Below are positions 37,140-49,795 of a DNA stretch of 64,000 bases, in pieces. Made by a program: the position numbers and the translations under genes. Position 1 is the stretch's first letter; every line of letters begins with the position of its first letter. Below the pieces are notes generated by a model that did not search any database, was not told the origin of the DNA, and saw nothing but the letters and a program-made list of their open reading frames with translations. Source of the stretch: Anticarsia gemmatalis (Eukaryota; Arthropoda; Insecta; Lepidoptera; Erebidae); the NCBI RefSeq assembly GCF_050436995.1, contig NC_134745.1:6262001-6326000 (forward strand), given 5' to 3'.

Positions 37140-40100
37140 TCAGAGTTCACACGAGGCCATCGTTACAATATCTTGGTGGTTCTTAAACTTATCGCCCATG
37201 GCGCGGTTGACCCTTGACTCGGTGGGTTTGCCGAGGAAGTTGGAGATGTAGCGACCGGCTTCTATGAGTTTGATTAGGTCTAAGTTTGTGTTGAGTCCCA
37301 GGCCATACAGGAAGTACACTAGGTCCTCAGTGGCGAGGTTACCGCTCGCCCCGCGCGCGTACGGACACCCGCCGAGTCCCGAGATAGACGAGTCCACAGT
37401 TTTTATATCGAACTGCAAAAAACAAGTTATGTTAAAGGGGCCCGATCGGTGACGTAAGTAGCGGACGGGTGTGCGCTCACACTGTATCAAAAATGTTCAA
37501 CATAACATTTATTAACTTTGGGAACGTATCCAGCTGTTAGATAAGGACTGAGATATATTTTTATCAGCCGTATTTGAGCAGTCTTTATAAACATAATAAT
37601 GTTGGAGATGATAAATAAGGTTCGAGAAATGTTATTATGGAAATACTCAGCATATTAATTGTCAGCCACAATTAAGATGAATCGAATCAAACTGGATATT
37701 GTAGGTATAAGGAAGTTCTGTCATATCAATGTTAGGGGCTATCACATGTGTGATGCATATGTAGATCATGAGGCAATCATAGACATGTCCTGGTTTCATC
37801 ATACAATTTCTGTTCGCTGATAATAGTTCTTGACCCTAATCGATTTGTGTATTTACAATAAATTGTCAATTAATATACTGGACATTTCGATGTAATGGTA
37901 CACTAAAATATCCTAAAAACTGGAGAATTCCTCCTGTTATCCGAGCTCTGAGTGTCGTAGGTTCTAATATAGAAACAATAATATATGATCCACCGGCAAC
38001 TAGTTAAATTAAAGCCTTTAAAACGACATTTACTCACTGGTTTGTCAAATGTTGAGGAAAGACCAATCAAGAATGACTAACACTGTTCAAAAATAGTTAG
38101 AAATAATGGCCAGTCTGTCATAAGGTAGGTATGTAGGTACCTAAGTTTTTAATGTGTGTTGAGGTCACATATCAGGTTAACTTGACACGGTTAGAATTCA
38201 CACGAAGCAAGTGTCGTGTGTCCTTTGCAAAGCTATATCGGGTGCACATTGATAATAATTACGACTAGGGCGACTAGACTAGGAACAAACTACCTATTTC
38301 CTGTTTAGTCTCGTGACTGCATAGAAACAGCTTCTAGATTGACTGTGATAGAATAGGTTCCTTGATTTAAAAACAATTTGCTAGCTGGTGAGAAAAGGCA
38401 ATTCTTGTAAAGCAACCAGTACCTACCTATTTTTTTTTGGAATAAGTTAAGTGTGGTAAAGAAATTCTTCTTAGCAGGTAGGTACCTACAATCAGCTCCA
38501 TAGTCCGCTTTACAACTTCATATGATTCATTCAAATTCATATAAATACATAAACAAAACCATGTATAATTGCTTGGAATTAATCATTTCAATCAATGTCA
38601 GATGTTTTCTCGATGGAATAATATGCAATACTACAAATATAGGGTGTCGAAAGATTGAATATGTTCAGCGACTTTTGGAGCTGACCTTAACATGAAATTA
38701 ATTCATTTCCGGATTGGGACTGAACCCGTCACACTCTCATAATATGTAGGTACATTTTATCTGTGTGAAAATTATTTTACTTTCTAGTAAAGATTCAAAA
38801 TACAAACCTCTAATCCGGCGAGTAAATTGGAAAGTGCTTGTCCATACGTATCGTGGAAATGCAAGGCGAGTTGTTCAGGCTTAGCAACAGTTAGCACTTC
38901 TCTAAGCATCCTGCGTACTGAGCCCGCGGTGCCCACACCTATGGTGTCGCCCAAGGAGACCTCATAGCAACCCATTGCCAATAACTCTTCCGTTATCTGC
39001 GTAAATAGAATAAATATGGCAATTTTTAGAACATTATCTAAGCGATTCTTATGTAAGTTTGTGATAGTATTGATAACATTGGTATCTAAGCGAGATAATA
39101 AAATGGTGTTGTGGATGTTAAATAAGGTGACAAACAATAAAGTATTCAAATAAAAAAATCTGTTAATCTCACTTCTAGGTATTCTTGTAGTATAGGCGTT
39201 TCTTTCAACACGTCATTTCACTTCGTATTTGTAGTAGTATTGTCCATTGCCAGTTTTATTTTCAGAATATAGGCAAAGGAAAATATGTTCTCTTGTAGGC
39301 GTGTAACATCTATTGGATAATGAACGATGTTGCTAATAAAAATATTGAGGTCACACATTAGGGTTCGTTTACGAAAATGATTTCGGTAATCACGTGAGTG
39401 TTCAATCAAATACATTTACGACTTGTGACCATTCTATGATTGGCAATTTATCTGGAATTGATTCCTCGATTTTTTCAACTCATTGTTTTTTATTAAGAAT
39501 GCCAGTTGCGAGTAAACGCAACTTCTAAAATGTATACGCAAAGTTTTCTGCTACATTTTTAACAACAATGTCACCATTAGTCAATTTGGAAGCCTTTATC
39601 CAAGTCCTGTTTGACGTCATATGGATACTAAATAAGTCAAAACCTAGATAGTCCAATTAGTAGAACTGTTAAAAAACCTTAAACTGGAAGAAAAATGCAA
39701 TAAAACACTGCTGAAGGAGGAAGGTAAAACTAACTAAAAGCAATTTTAATATCTACCTTAGCAATTCCTTTAGGGTGTACAGGTCCATCATATGGGCAGC
39801 CAACAACACAAGAGATGTAACCTCGCACCCTCACGCCGTCCTTCACAGCTTGATCAGCCACCAGCTTGAACCTCTTAAGACCTTCTTCCACGGAGCAGTT
39901 CAAATTCTTTTGGGAGAAACCTTCGGATCCCGCAGGGAATATCGCTATTTCCTCGATGTTGCATTGTTTCTAAGCATAAAATTGGGGACTTTAATGCGGC
40001 TATTAAAATAAGGGGTCTGGCTTTACCTGTCACAGATATGGTGGGAACTATTAAGGTAGATACATTGCAAGCACTAAGGACAAGTCAATCAATTAATGAC

Positions 40101-42446
40101 AGATCTAGAGACAAGTTCTCACTAGCAATATACCCCCCACCTGTTGCCGTGCCCTCTGGATCGGTAACACAATGTAGTTTCTACTGCCATCATTGTCTTC
40201 GGACACTTTATCTCTGAATTGGACAATATACTTTAGGCAGACAGGCAGACATCTAAGTAGGTAAGTCAATGTATCTACTTACATAATAAATCCTAATATA
40301 ATAGAGCAAGCCATACGGCTGACGACACCTTATAAAATTTTATAGGACGTTGTCAATTGAGCTCCCTAGCTTCAATCCTGGCGCTTCCAGTTACTAACGT
40401 TACGTTCTATTACTAGGTATACTACAAGAAACGTTTCCATTCAATATAATTTAAGTGGAATGGTAAATTACGCACATGGACAGATAGGTGAATCTAACTT
40501 CCTGCTCAATTGAAAAATACCTGCTGCTGAGCGATATTCCCGTAGCGTAATAATGTGATGTCAGTTATCACTAGTGAAGTTCTGCCTAAATCGGTCAGGC
40601 AATTTAGCTACGCAAGTGCAATACTTTCGCAGTTATCAATTTGTATTACTTAATACATAAGATGCATCTTACAGCAGTGTCGTATCCTTTCAGGTTCGGT
40701 ATAAGTACTGGATAGTTGACGCCAGGTGCTCTCGGCACGTTCTTCATCACGTCCACTCCATCCGCCATTTGTTTCACCCATTTCGGACTCACAAAACTAA
40801 AAAAGAAAGCAAAGTTAAGTCTATAATTAAATAAAATATAAGTATAAGTGCACATTGAGATTGTGGTCGTTTCACACAATGGGTACCGGGTTCGATTTAC
40901 GTTCGACAGGAACATAAATCAATTATATTATGTACATTATGTACTGCAGGATTTCACAAAAGTAAGTATAAGAAATAAACTTTAATCTACGAAAATCACA
41001 GTATAGTTAGAGCAGATACTCTGCTTTAACTGCTTCTGATATGCAAATATCAGTAGATATACAGAATACCTACAAAAATACCAGCACACAGAATCAAATA
41101 TTACACACACATATTTGAGATTGACTATAGGAACTAATTGAGCATAAAAATTAATCTATACCTACTAACTATAATAATTATAAACATCCTACAGCTTACA
41201 TTAGGAATGAAGATTATATCTTGGATAGTAAATAAAATATGCTAGCTACAATGCATTTAGAAGCACGCACGTCGGAAATTAGCATACATATTTCATTACT
41301 TATACAATTATTCACATCAAGGTTGATAAACAATACCCACAGTAAAAATAAAGCTTGCAGGTAGCTGATACTTTGTAGTATAATGTTTGTTGTACATTAT
41401 CATGCATTAAGAATGTGAATGTATGCAAATTACCTACTGAATTTTTACACAAGCACACAATGTAATGCTTAATAAATTATTTGCAAGATTTAGAAATTTT
41501 TAATAAAAAATGTGTAGCAATAATTTTAATTAAATACCTTGAGTGTTATGTAATTCAAGGTGATAATTTTAAGATCCTATAATAATGATAAGTCCTAATT
41601 AATACATTTTGGTTATTACATATAATAAAGAAATTATCATAAAACTATGTTTTTTTTGACTTGACTACTTGATGAAGTGATCAAACATGGATAGCAAAAA
41701 TCCAATTTGAAAATTTCTATACATGAAAGAATACCAGAATTATTTTAAAGTAGATTGGTATAACTAAAATAATATCTTAATGTTATGTATGTTCTTTAAA
41801 AATTGTGGACAGCTTTATAAATCAGCCTAACATTTATTACAGAATTATAAATCATTATGGTGTTTGTATACCTTGCTGATTCAATATCTTTTATTCCAGC
41901 AGCAGCCAGTTTATTTATTAGTTCTATTTTGATGTCAGTAGGTACAAATTTAGATTCATTCTGAAGGCCATCTCGTGGTCCGACTTCATAAATCCTGATC
42001 TGTGATGCTGAAGTACTCTGAAAATAGGATAAACAAAATATATTACATAAGATAGACCTAAACACCATAACATAGGCTTAAATAAAACGTAGGCTGTAGG
42101 TATATACCAACCTGTAAATATATAAAAATCAAAGGTTATTAAAAATAAATAGAGAGATTCCCTAAAATGATTTTTGTTTCACGGCTATTAATAGCAGTAG
42201 TTTGTGAATAATGTTAAACATTCTTTAGAGCTAGAGATTGTTATATTCTAAGATGATTTATAGGACAAATGAAGACTTAACTACTATCATATTTGACAAA
42301 AGTTAATTAAGTATTTAATTTTTAATCAGTTCAGGCAAATCTGAGTAATTATTTAGTCAACCAAAGAATTAAAATTGTTTACTTACTAAACTCCGATGCA
42401 CTAACTGTTTCAATGCAGAGTTAATTGATTTTGTAATTAGGCTCAT
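37140..42446 (-). CDS. HMGCL: Hydroxymethylglutaryl-CoA lyase
   Basis: Cleaves HMG-CoA to acetyl-CoA and acetoacetate, the last step of leucine breakdown and ketone formation. Exons: 42446-42387, 42017-41872, 40796-40673, 39969-39757, 38996-38808, 37412-37140, all GT-AG with matching phases; 334 residues (human 325). The first 20 residues are basic, Ser/Leu-rich and without acidic residues, as in a mitochondrial presequence. Catalytic motifs: YEVGPRDGLQNES (Arg-Asp pair), SFVSPKWVKQMAD, NYPVLIPNLKG, SCVVGCPYDG, GDTIGVGT, HFHDTYGQAL (metal-binding His pair) and GLGGCPYARGASGNLATED (active-site Cys loop). The protein ends SCEL, where human HMGCL ends in the peroxisomal signal CKL. It shares a 0.5-kb divergent promoter region with KRTCAP2. 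Introns up to 1.4 kb hold nothing else recognisable. Confidence 0.96.
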
Positions 42447-42945
42447 TATCAATTAGGTTTTTAATGACTATACAAAAAACACCGGCTCTCTTTTGCAGCT
42501 ATCATTTCCAGCTGAAGAACGTCATATCATCAAATTAAATTTGTTTTGGGCAAGTTGATAACAACTGACTGTCAATGATAACCTGTTATCAGATAAGAAA
42601 ATGTTGCAAATGGTTACGACGAACCCACATAACATTCGATAAACAAAAATTTTGTAGATAATACAACCATCCAATTCGTAGATTGAAAAACGTAATAGAT
42701 AAAATGATGTGAATGTGTTATTTAAATATGAAATTGTTACTATTATTTGATGATATTTACTCTTTATTTATTTATTTTAATCTGGTACTAAAAAGACTTA
42801 GGTTCATTTCCTAGCATGGAGTGACATGTAATGAAACTGTCAATTCTTCTGTCAAAATCGAACTTGTGTTTGTTCGTTTCTTTGCGGCATTTTGTAATTG
42901 CCGAGATTTCAGAGAAAATATATTAAATAGTCCTGTTATTCCAAA
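42447..42945. promoter_or_regulatory. Divergent promoter region between HMGCL (-) and KRTCAP2 (+)
   Basis: 499 bp separate the two start codons, which point away from each other. No TATA box is evident at a useful distance. The arrangement implies a shared bidirectional housekeeping promoter; 5' UTR extents are unknown. Confidence 0.5.
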
Positions 42946-44928
42946 ATGGGTTGAGTATTATTAAAGAGCAAAGTGAATAGTTCAATCTACGTAACAGGAA
43001 TTGAATACTTACTTTAATTTTCTGTTGTTACAGCGGTGAACAGTGCCACGTCTTTCGTGTTATCGTCAATTTTGACCCTGCTCATATTTTCGGGAATGCA
43101 AATGTACAAGCCTCTTCTAGTTCGATCGCCGATTACTATAATATTTGGTGGTTACTTGGGATCTCTGATGTTCATGTTCTTCGTTACTGTATCCTTTTCA
43201 CTTAAAAACTATAACATAAAACAAATGTTATGTTAGGTTTATATCCGCCCACAAATATACATTTTCCAGTGCAAGCAGTTGGTGGTTCCCGTGTAACCAC
43301 TAAACGTTAGTTGGACACCTCTACTTCTTCATATTCATTATTTCTTTCAATATAACCTAAGATTTGTCAGAACTACAAACTTGTTATTTAACTGACATTA
43401 GTATCTGGACTCACAAGATGAAAAGATTACAAGGTTTTGTTATTGTGCCTAAGTATAAGAAGCAAAAATAAAACAAATTGAATTCCTATTTAATCATTGC
43501 CTCACAATAAATTTATATAATGACTGAGGAATTTTCAAATGAATGTTTATGTTTTACCTTTTCTTGACATGAAAGAGTAGATTACTATTATAAACCATAA
43601 AGGCATTATAATGATATGTTCAACTGATAAGTACTGTGTACCGGACATCTATCTAATTTCAGCTTAGTGTCTTATTAAAATTTATTTATTGTGCCTACAT
43701 ATGAGGCAGAAAGTATTCTTACATGATTCTCCTTAACTTTTTCACAACAGGCTATAGGTAACTTAGAAGCAACTCTATTTGGTAAGAACTTCCAACTGAA
43801 GCTTCCAGAAGTAGTCTTGTCTATGGCAATATCTCTGATTGCAGCTGGCATGGTACATAGGATCTGTTTTACTACATGGTGAGTATTGTGTACTAAAAAA
43901 ATCTAGTAAATACATAGGAACCTATATACAATTACATTGTTTTTCCAGAGGGAATGTAACTTGTTATGATACATCACTAAGTACTTACACTAGAGCTTGT
44001 ATTGTAGTAAGTGATGAGTGCTAGTTTCTATAGATCTTTATATTTTTTCACAAGAAAAGTGGGATGAATTCTGAAAAAAAAATGTGAAGCTATAATTTAG
44101 TTATGCTTTGTGAACGGTTACTGGTTTTTCTGACTATAAATTGCATATTTATACTTGAAGACTACAATTATTTGCTAATATTGCTTCTCAAACATTTGAT
44201 AAGTACAATTAGCCAGAAGAGGATGGGATTTTAAATATTAATTAATAAAGTTGTGAAATGTAACTTTCAGAGACTTGTAAATTGCTGCAGAATTTTAGTC
44301 TGGCAAGTTAGTAGAGAGTGAATGTGTGCAAGATTAATCTCATTTAAGAATAAAAAATCTTAAAATCAATGTTTACTTTCCTTATTTGTTTATTGAATGA
44401 TGTCACATATTTGCAATATGTTTACTTTCATTTGTTGTGATAATCTATTTAACACATTTCCATTATATCCAGATCTATGTTATCTTGCGACTGATTTTAT
44501 TTTGTGTTGTTTACTTCTAAGGGCAGAACTCACTGAGTAATTAAACTATTACGAAAGATGTGGGATGTTGAATAGGTGGTTATGTAAATATAAACATTGG
44601 GTGCAGATTTGATTCAAAATAGGCAATACAGTTCTGTCCAATGGGTAGCTATATGAATATATGGGTTTATGTTTGATTGGTAAAACATTGCAGTTCTTAT
44701 TATTTCATGTTAGCTACAAGTAAAATTAAAAAAAAAATTACTTTATGTAACTATGTGAAGCCCTAAAATAGGTACTACTGCGGTAATCTTATTAATATTG
44801 TGTTATTTTCTATTTTCAGTTTAATATTCTCGATTATAACAATTTACTACATGAACAAGTTGTCACAAAAGGCCTATGTGACTGCCGCTCCCGTCGCAGC
44901 ACCTGCCAAGAGTCGACGTCACAAATAA
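42946..44928 (+). CDS. KRTCAP2: KRTCAP2, oligosaccharyltransferase complex subunit
   Basis: Small ER membrane subunit of the STT3A-type oligosaccharyltransferase, which links it to the translocon for co-translational N-glycosylation. Exons: 42946-42949 (ATG plus one base), 43034-43188, 43751-43878, 44820-44928; 131 residues (human 136). The microexon is supported by phase: ATGG joins CGGTG to give MAVNSATSF. Signature segments: SSILTLLIFSGMQMY (TM1), GGYLGSLMFMFFVT (TM2), AIGNLEATLFGKNFQLKLPE, MAISLIAAGMVHRICFTTC (TM3), IFSIITIYYMNKLS (TM4), then a short basic cytosolic tail APAKSRRHK. Unspliced reading past 43188 gives a short shadow product only. Confidence 0.95.
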
Positions 44929-45028
44929 GTTTTATAAGCATCACATTTTTTACATTAACCTATATAAGTAATTAAAATCATTTGATATTATACCATCTTT
45001 TATTTCATTGGAGAGTAGCCTGTAGACA

Positions 45029-45034
45029 AATAAA
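45029..45034 (+). terminator. Polyadenylation signal of KRTCAP2
   Basis: AATAAA about 100 bp after the KRTCAP2 stop codon, facing the minus-strand AATAAA at 45064-45059. Confidence 0.5.
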
Positions 45035-45058
45035 ACACTTCTTATAGAAAAAAAACCA

Positions 45059-46809
45059 TTTATTGACAAAATTAGCTTTTAAAGTATAGTAATCTTTAAT
45101 TTAGAGATATAAACATACTTTCCTCTTAACTGGTTTAATATAATATTAACTTAAGAGTAAGTAGTTTATCTATATAGAAAAATAAATAATCTATTCGGTA
45201 TAATTAAATAAATAATCATCTATCAATAGAAAAATTCAATAATACAAGGCTGTTCTAGCTAAATAATATTTTTTATCATTTATTCATATACTTTTAAAAA
45301 TACAATCTATCTAATGTTAATTTGTTCTGTTTTGTCTTTTCAACAGTATCACAAAACGATTTACGGAAGGACATTATGAATCAATCTCTTACTATACTAT
45401 CTACCTACCTACATAACATAGATAAGTCTATGACACTGTTAAATTAATTATCTTATAATGTTAAAACATAAACAATCCTCAGATCCTTAAGAATCGCATA
45501 TAAATTGTTAGGTACAAATATCTATGAATGTTAACTAACTCCACTATAATGTAATCTTAACTACATAAATGTATAGATATTGATCAACAAAATGAAACCT
45601 ACACGCTATTGTTATTATTGCACTAAGGCATTTCCTATAAAATAATTAAAAGTGTATGATTTTCGTATATATGAAAAAGAAATACAATTTGCACTACAAA
45701 ATTACTTGATTTAAGACTGTTAATTAATGCCACTATAAATAGAATATTACAAATTATCACTAACAAAATAAATAATGATCAACCTCATTGGAAGGATTCC
45801 TTAGGTACATATGTTTCAAGTCACTCATTAAGGCATTTAAGAATTGAATCAGTTATCTCTGTCGTAGACATTCAATGCCTTAGTCATACTTATTTAATAA
45901 ACTTATGAATCATACATGCCAAATGTGTCATTACAAGACATCAGGTGATAATGTGAAGAAGCTTTTAGCACGAAAATTCCTACAATAGCACTTTACTATG
46001 TTATATTTAAATACAAGTAGTTTGTTTTATTTTTCATATAAAAGGAGATCTGAAAATCAGTTGTTTATCGTAATAGGTACCTATTTGGAGTAACAGGGTT
46101 TTAATCATAAAGGGGAGTTTTACTAAGTTATAACAATTACAAAGTTTGGCACCAAATTTAGAATTTACCAAGTTTCATAAAAAGTGTTCAGTTATAATAG
46201 CTTTTATGTAGTGGCAGTGGTTACATGTTGCAAATTCTTTGATGTTACACAATTCAATTGTAGACTACAAAACATCAATTATTTGAATTTGACCTTCAAT
46301 AACAATACTAGTAGGTACCTCACAATACACATAACTTATCACATATGAAACTATCTTGATTCCTGAGATTGAATTGGAAAAATGATAAGATAGGAGTCAT
46401 GCAAACAAATTTTAAATTATCATATTATATGCAGTGAAACAAATCAAATAATGATATCTATCACAGACTTATTTTCGAATATTTAAGGCACTAAGTTTAT
46501 GAGTAATCAGATGTTTAGAAAAGTGAAAGTTAATAAGCATTAAAATCAACATATAACTCTCCACTCATTTATATTCCCATGTCACTGGATTAACAGCTGA
46601 TTATCTAACACATCACTGGAAATACTGGAATTTCATTAATAAATCTTGTTATTTTTAATGAGCACTAAATCTTTAATTAAGCAACATAAATAACCAATAA
46701 AGAATGATATCAGTATTACAGAACATTGATTAGAACAAGACATGCCACATAGGTTTAATGCAATCCTGCTATAATGATGGCTCACTTGCACAGGGCAATG
46801 GTGTATAGC
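45059..46809 (-). other. Probable long 3' untranslated region of Rip11
   Basis: 1.75 kb of AT-rich, gene-free sequence between the Rip11 stop and a minus-strand AATAAA at 45064-45059. More proximal signals may also be used. No repeat or RNA gene was recognised. Confidence 0.45.
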
Positions 46810-48237
46810 TTATTTGTTTCTAATATGCATGCTGTTGTTCCTATGATATGGATTCTGCAGGATTCTTGGTGTTGTTTCCATTACTCTGAGTAGTAGTTCA
46901 TCTAGATAGTTTTCCAAGTCTTTATTTTTCTTTTTCTCCATCTCAACATCTCTCTGTAAATTATAAACCATGACAATGAGATCTTCTCTTGTCTTGCCAT
47001 CCAGGTCCTGCACAATAGATTTGGGAATGCTGTTAAATGCAGAGTTGATAGAATCTTCTTCAACAATGTTCTCTTCTCCCACTATAATGCGCTCCTCCAG
47101 CAATTTCTTAGGTTTATTATTATTACCAAACTTCTTGAAAAACTTTGGACTTGGTTTTTCTTTCAGGGAACTAGGACTGTCAAGTTTTTTGTTTCTTTCC
47201 AGGCTTGATGACTTTTCTCTATCAATAGCTAACTGGCTATTTGATTTTCGTTTGGAATACAGTTTTTGAGACCACTCATCATTCTTGTCAATAACCTGGG
47301 CTGGTAACTGTGGTGGTGTGAATGTGTCTAGACTTAGGCGTACGGGTTTCTGTGGTGCCAACTTTTCAGGCACTGCTAAGTTACTACTTGTGGATCTTCT
47401 TAAAAACTCTCCTCCTCCCAAATTCTCTAGAGAAGCATTAATAGGTGAAGGTGTGTACTTGTGGCCCCGTGGTAAAGTTTGAACATTCAATGAGCTACCA
47501 GAGCTCTTATGTGACAAGTCATCAAAGGCAAATTCATCATCATCTTCGCTAATGACACCAGGATCAGCTTCACCAGATATCCTTTTAGGTGTGGAATGTT
47601 CAGGAGTAGACAGTGTTGAGCCTTTGAGGTTTCCAATGCTACCACTCAGGGATGAAGAATCACTTTTTTTATCTTTCTTGTTTAAATTAATTTTAGACCC
47701 CAAATTTTTAGCAAACTTTTTAAGGCCTTTACGTTTCTCAATACTACCAATACTCATGAGACTGCCACCTACATTCTGTGCAATACTAGACAAAGAAGAT
47801 CTGTGTTTATCTTTCTTGCTCAAGTCAGTCAAACTTCCTTCTTTCACTGTGAAAGAGATTTTGACCTCTAGTTCACCTCTTGGCTTGTCGTTTTCTTTGC
47901 CAGATTTTCCCTGCAGATTATACCAACGGCTTCTTGGCCGCTCATAGACATCGAGGTCTTTTAACGGAATCGATACTTGACCTAGTAAATGGTCCTTTAA
48001 TAAATCTTCATCGTAGACCTTCAGAACTATTTCAGCGGTATTTCCCTGCGAAGGTATTCTCAGCTCACATTCTTCGACCCATTCGACGTTTTGAGTCGCT
48101 TTGTGTTTGACGGAAGTTTGGAATTTATCTTTGCCGAGAGCAATCGTAACAAAACAGTTATTAGTACCGTTTTTACCTTTAATCAAAAGTCCACGAGCCC
48201 TCTGGATGGTTACTTGTACATGAGTTGGATCCCACAT
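46810..48237 (-). CDS. Rip11: Class I Rab11 family-interacting protein (Rip11)
   Basis: Effector that binds Rab11-GTP on recycling endosomes and directs vesicle delivery to the plasma membrane. A single uninterrupted frame of 475 residues. N-terminal C2 domain, about residues 5-130: THVQVTIQRARGLL, NCFVTIALGKDKFQT, LKVYDEDLLKDHLLGQVSIPL, SRWYNLQGK and a closing GELEVKISF. The middle 270 residues are Ser/Lys-rich and probably disordered, with many possible phosphorylation sites. The C-terminal Rab-binding coiled coil, about 412-462, includes DLIVMVYNLQRDVE and ENYLDELLLRVMETTPRIL, the FIP signature. The start MWDPTHV agrees with the family, where the C2 domain begins almost at once. The coding part has no intron. 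Convergent with KRTCAP2. Confidence 0.95.
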   Translation of the reverse strand: MWDPTHVQVTIQRARGLLIKGKNGTNNCFVTIALGKDKFQTSVKHKATQNVEWVEECELRIPSQGNTAEIVLKVYDEDLLKDHLLGQVSIPLKDLDVYERPRSRWYNLQGKSGKENDKPRGELEVKISFTVKEGSLTDLSKKDKHRSSLSSIAQNVGGSLMSIGSIEKRKGLKKFAKNLGSKINLNKKDKKSDSSSLSGSIGNLKGSTLSTPEHSTPKRISGEADPGVISEDDDEFAFDDLSHKSSGSSLNVQTLPRGHKYTPSPINASLENLGGGEFLRRSTSSNLAVPEKLAPQKPVRLSLDTFTPPQLPAQVIDKNDEWSQKLYSKRKSNSQLAIDREKSSSLERNKKLDSPSSLKEKPSPKFFKKFGNNNKPKKLLEERIIVGEENIVEEDSINSAFNSIPKSIVQDLDGKTREDLIVMVYNLQRDVEMEKKKNKDLENYLDELLLRVMETTPRILQNPYHRNNSMHIRNK

Positions 48238-49544
48238 CTTGAAATGTTGATTTTGATCACTACACTACTAAAATCTAGATTTAAATTTAATAAATACCAT
48301 TGAAAACAACGTAACGATGAGCTGTCGACCGTCACTTCAGCTATTTGATTACTTTTTAATTTACACGTTTCGTTCCTCGGAGCAGTAAGTAAACGTATCA
48401 AACCAAACAGCCTCTTTACTTTAATAACATTTATAATGGCACTTATTGGTTGATTTAGCATAGACAAAAATAGGTAATTTATGTGATAAATACAATATTG
48501 CTAGTATTGTCACTATTTATCATCAAGTACATTTAAAAAATTTTAATAGTTCAAAATAATTGTCACGGAAGTATAGATGTCGCTACTTTACACCTTTCTT
48601 TATTTTGTAAATATGGCTTTAGAATCGAAGATAATAATACAAATAATATCAAAAAATATGGTTCCATTGTGGTTTGGTTTTAGAAATATAAATAAATATG
48701 TCATATGGTGTTGTTATTCGAGTAATATTACTACATCTGCGCAGCACACGCCATCTATCCTACGGTTCACAGGAATATTAAAATTTGCATTAATATCAAG
48801 ATGACTCACAGTGAAGTGACTAGATATTTCTGGTATTTCCGCGTTTGCAATCCTGAGAAGATGGCAGTTAACAACATCTTACATTAAGCATTTATATCTG
48901 ACGATAGGCGGGTCAGCAGGTTATGAAAGATAGTGGAAACTTAGCATGAAAAATTTTAGAAAATCGTAGCAGCTTTATTTTTGTTTCCGCTTCGGGATTA
49001 GCATTACCCGCTATCAAATAAATTTAAATATTTATGTCAACAACATATTTTTTACAATCCTCCGTTTTTAAAAATACACGGTAGATAGGTAGGTAGGTAC
49101 TACACAGTTGGAAACAAAAAAAATATCTTGAAAAATATTTTAATGGGTATTAGGTACTTGAAGCTAAGCGTCCAGTTATTTCATTGCTTTTTAATATCTT
49201 GATTAAAATAAAATTAATTCGCATTTAGTACAATTTAACAGCAAATTACTTAGGAATTGAAATAGGAAGAAGTTTCAAGGATTTCTAACAAGAAAGTTAG
49301 GTACTTCCTATTTTACATTATACAAAGAACTCATTTTACAATAGGTTGATTACCTACAGTAAAAAGACGGAAGTCCGTTTTTAATAAAGTATAGTCAATC
49401 TGTATCGCGGTTGCGGTTTAAAAAAACTATTATAATAATTAATTATATCTGATACATAGGTAGGTACCAAGTTGGTACAGTAGGTTGGTACTACCAACCT
49501 ATTTTAAAACAGTGTGTTGTTGTGGAGATATAGGCAGCAAACTG
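48238..49544. other. Upstream region of Rip11, no gene seen
   Basis: Contains the Rip11 promoter and 5' UTR. A plus-strand 75-codon frame at 48577-48804 has no family resemblance. 49.08-49.5 kb has short GTAGGTAGG-type simple sequence. Confidence 0.5.
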
Positions 49545-49795
49545 CACGTTTTGGCGCAGTGGGTAAAGTGGTCACCTCGTCGTAATTACCGAAGCGCCGC
49601 GTGTGGTGGGTTCGAATCCCACCCAGGACAAAACTTTGTGTGATGAGCACGAGTATTTGTTCTGAGCCTGGATGTTAATGTATCTATATAAGTATGTATT
49701 TAGAAGTATATAAGTATGTATATTTATCAGTTTTTTGGTTACCATAGTACAAGCTCTGCTTAGTTAGGGATCAAATGACCGTGTGTGAGTTGTCC
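49545..49795 (+). mobile_element. tRNA-derived SINE
   Basis: The pol III A box TGGCGCAGTGGG (about 49552-49563) and B box GGTTCGAATCC (49609-49619) are spaced as in tRNA-derived SINE heads, but the cloverleaf is degraded, so it is not a tRNA gene. The body follows with GAGCACGAGTATTTGTTCTG and ends near GTGTGAGTTGTCC. It matches a SINE type common in moths. Confidence 0.85.

Noticed and set aside
39775..40011. Plus-strand frame over HMGCL exon 4
   Set aside because: Antisense shadow of exon 39969-39757.
46970..48110. Several plus-strand frames opposite Rip11
   Set aside because: Antisense shadows of a well-supported gene.
49551..49625. Candidate tRNA gene
   Set aside because: A and B boxes are present but stems do not pair as a tRNA, and a SINE body follows; called a SINE.
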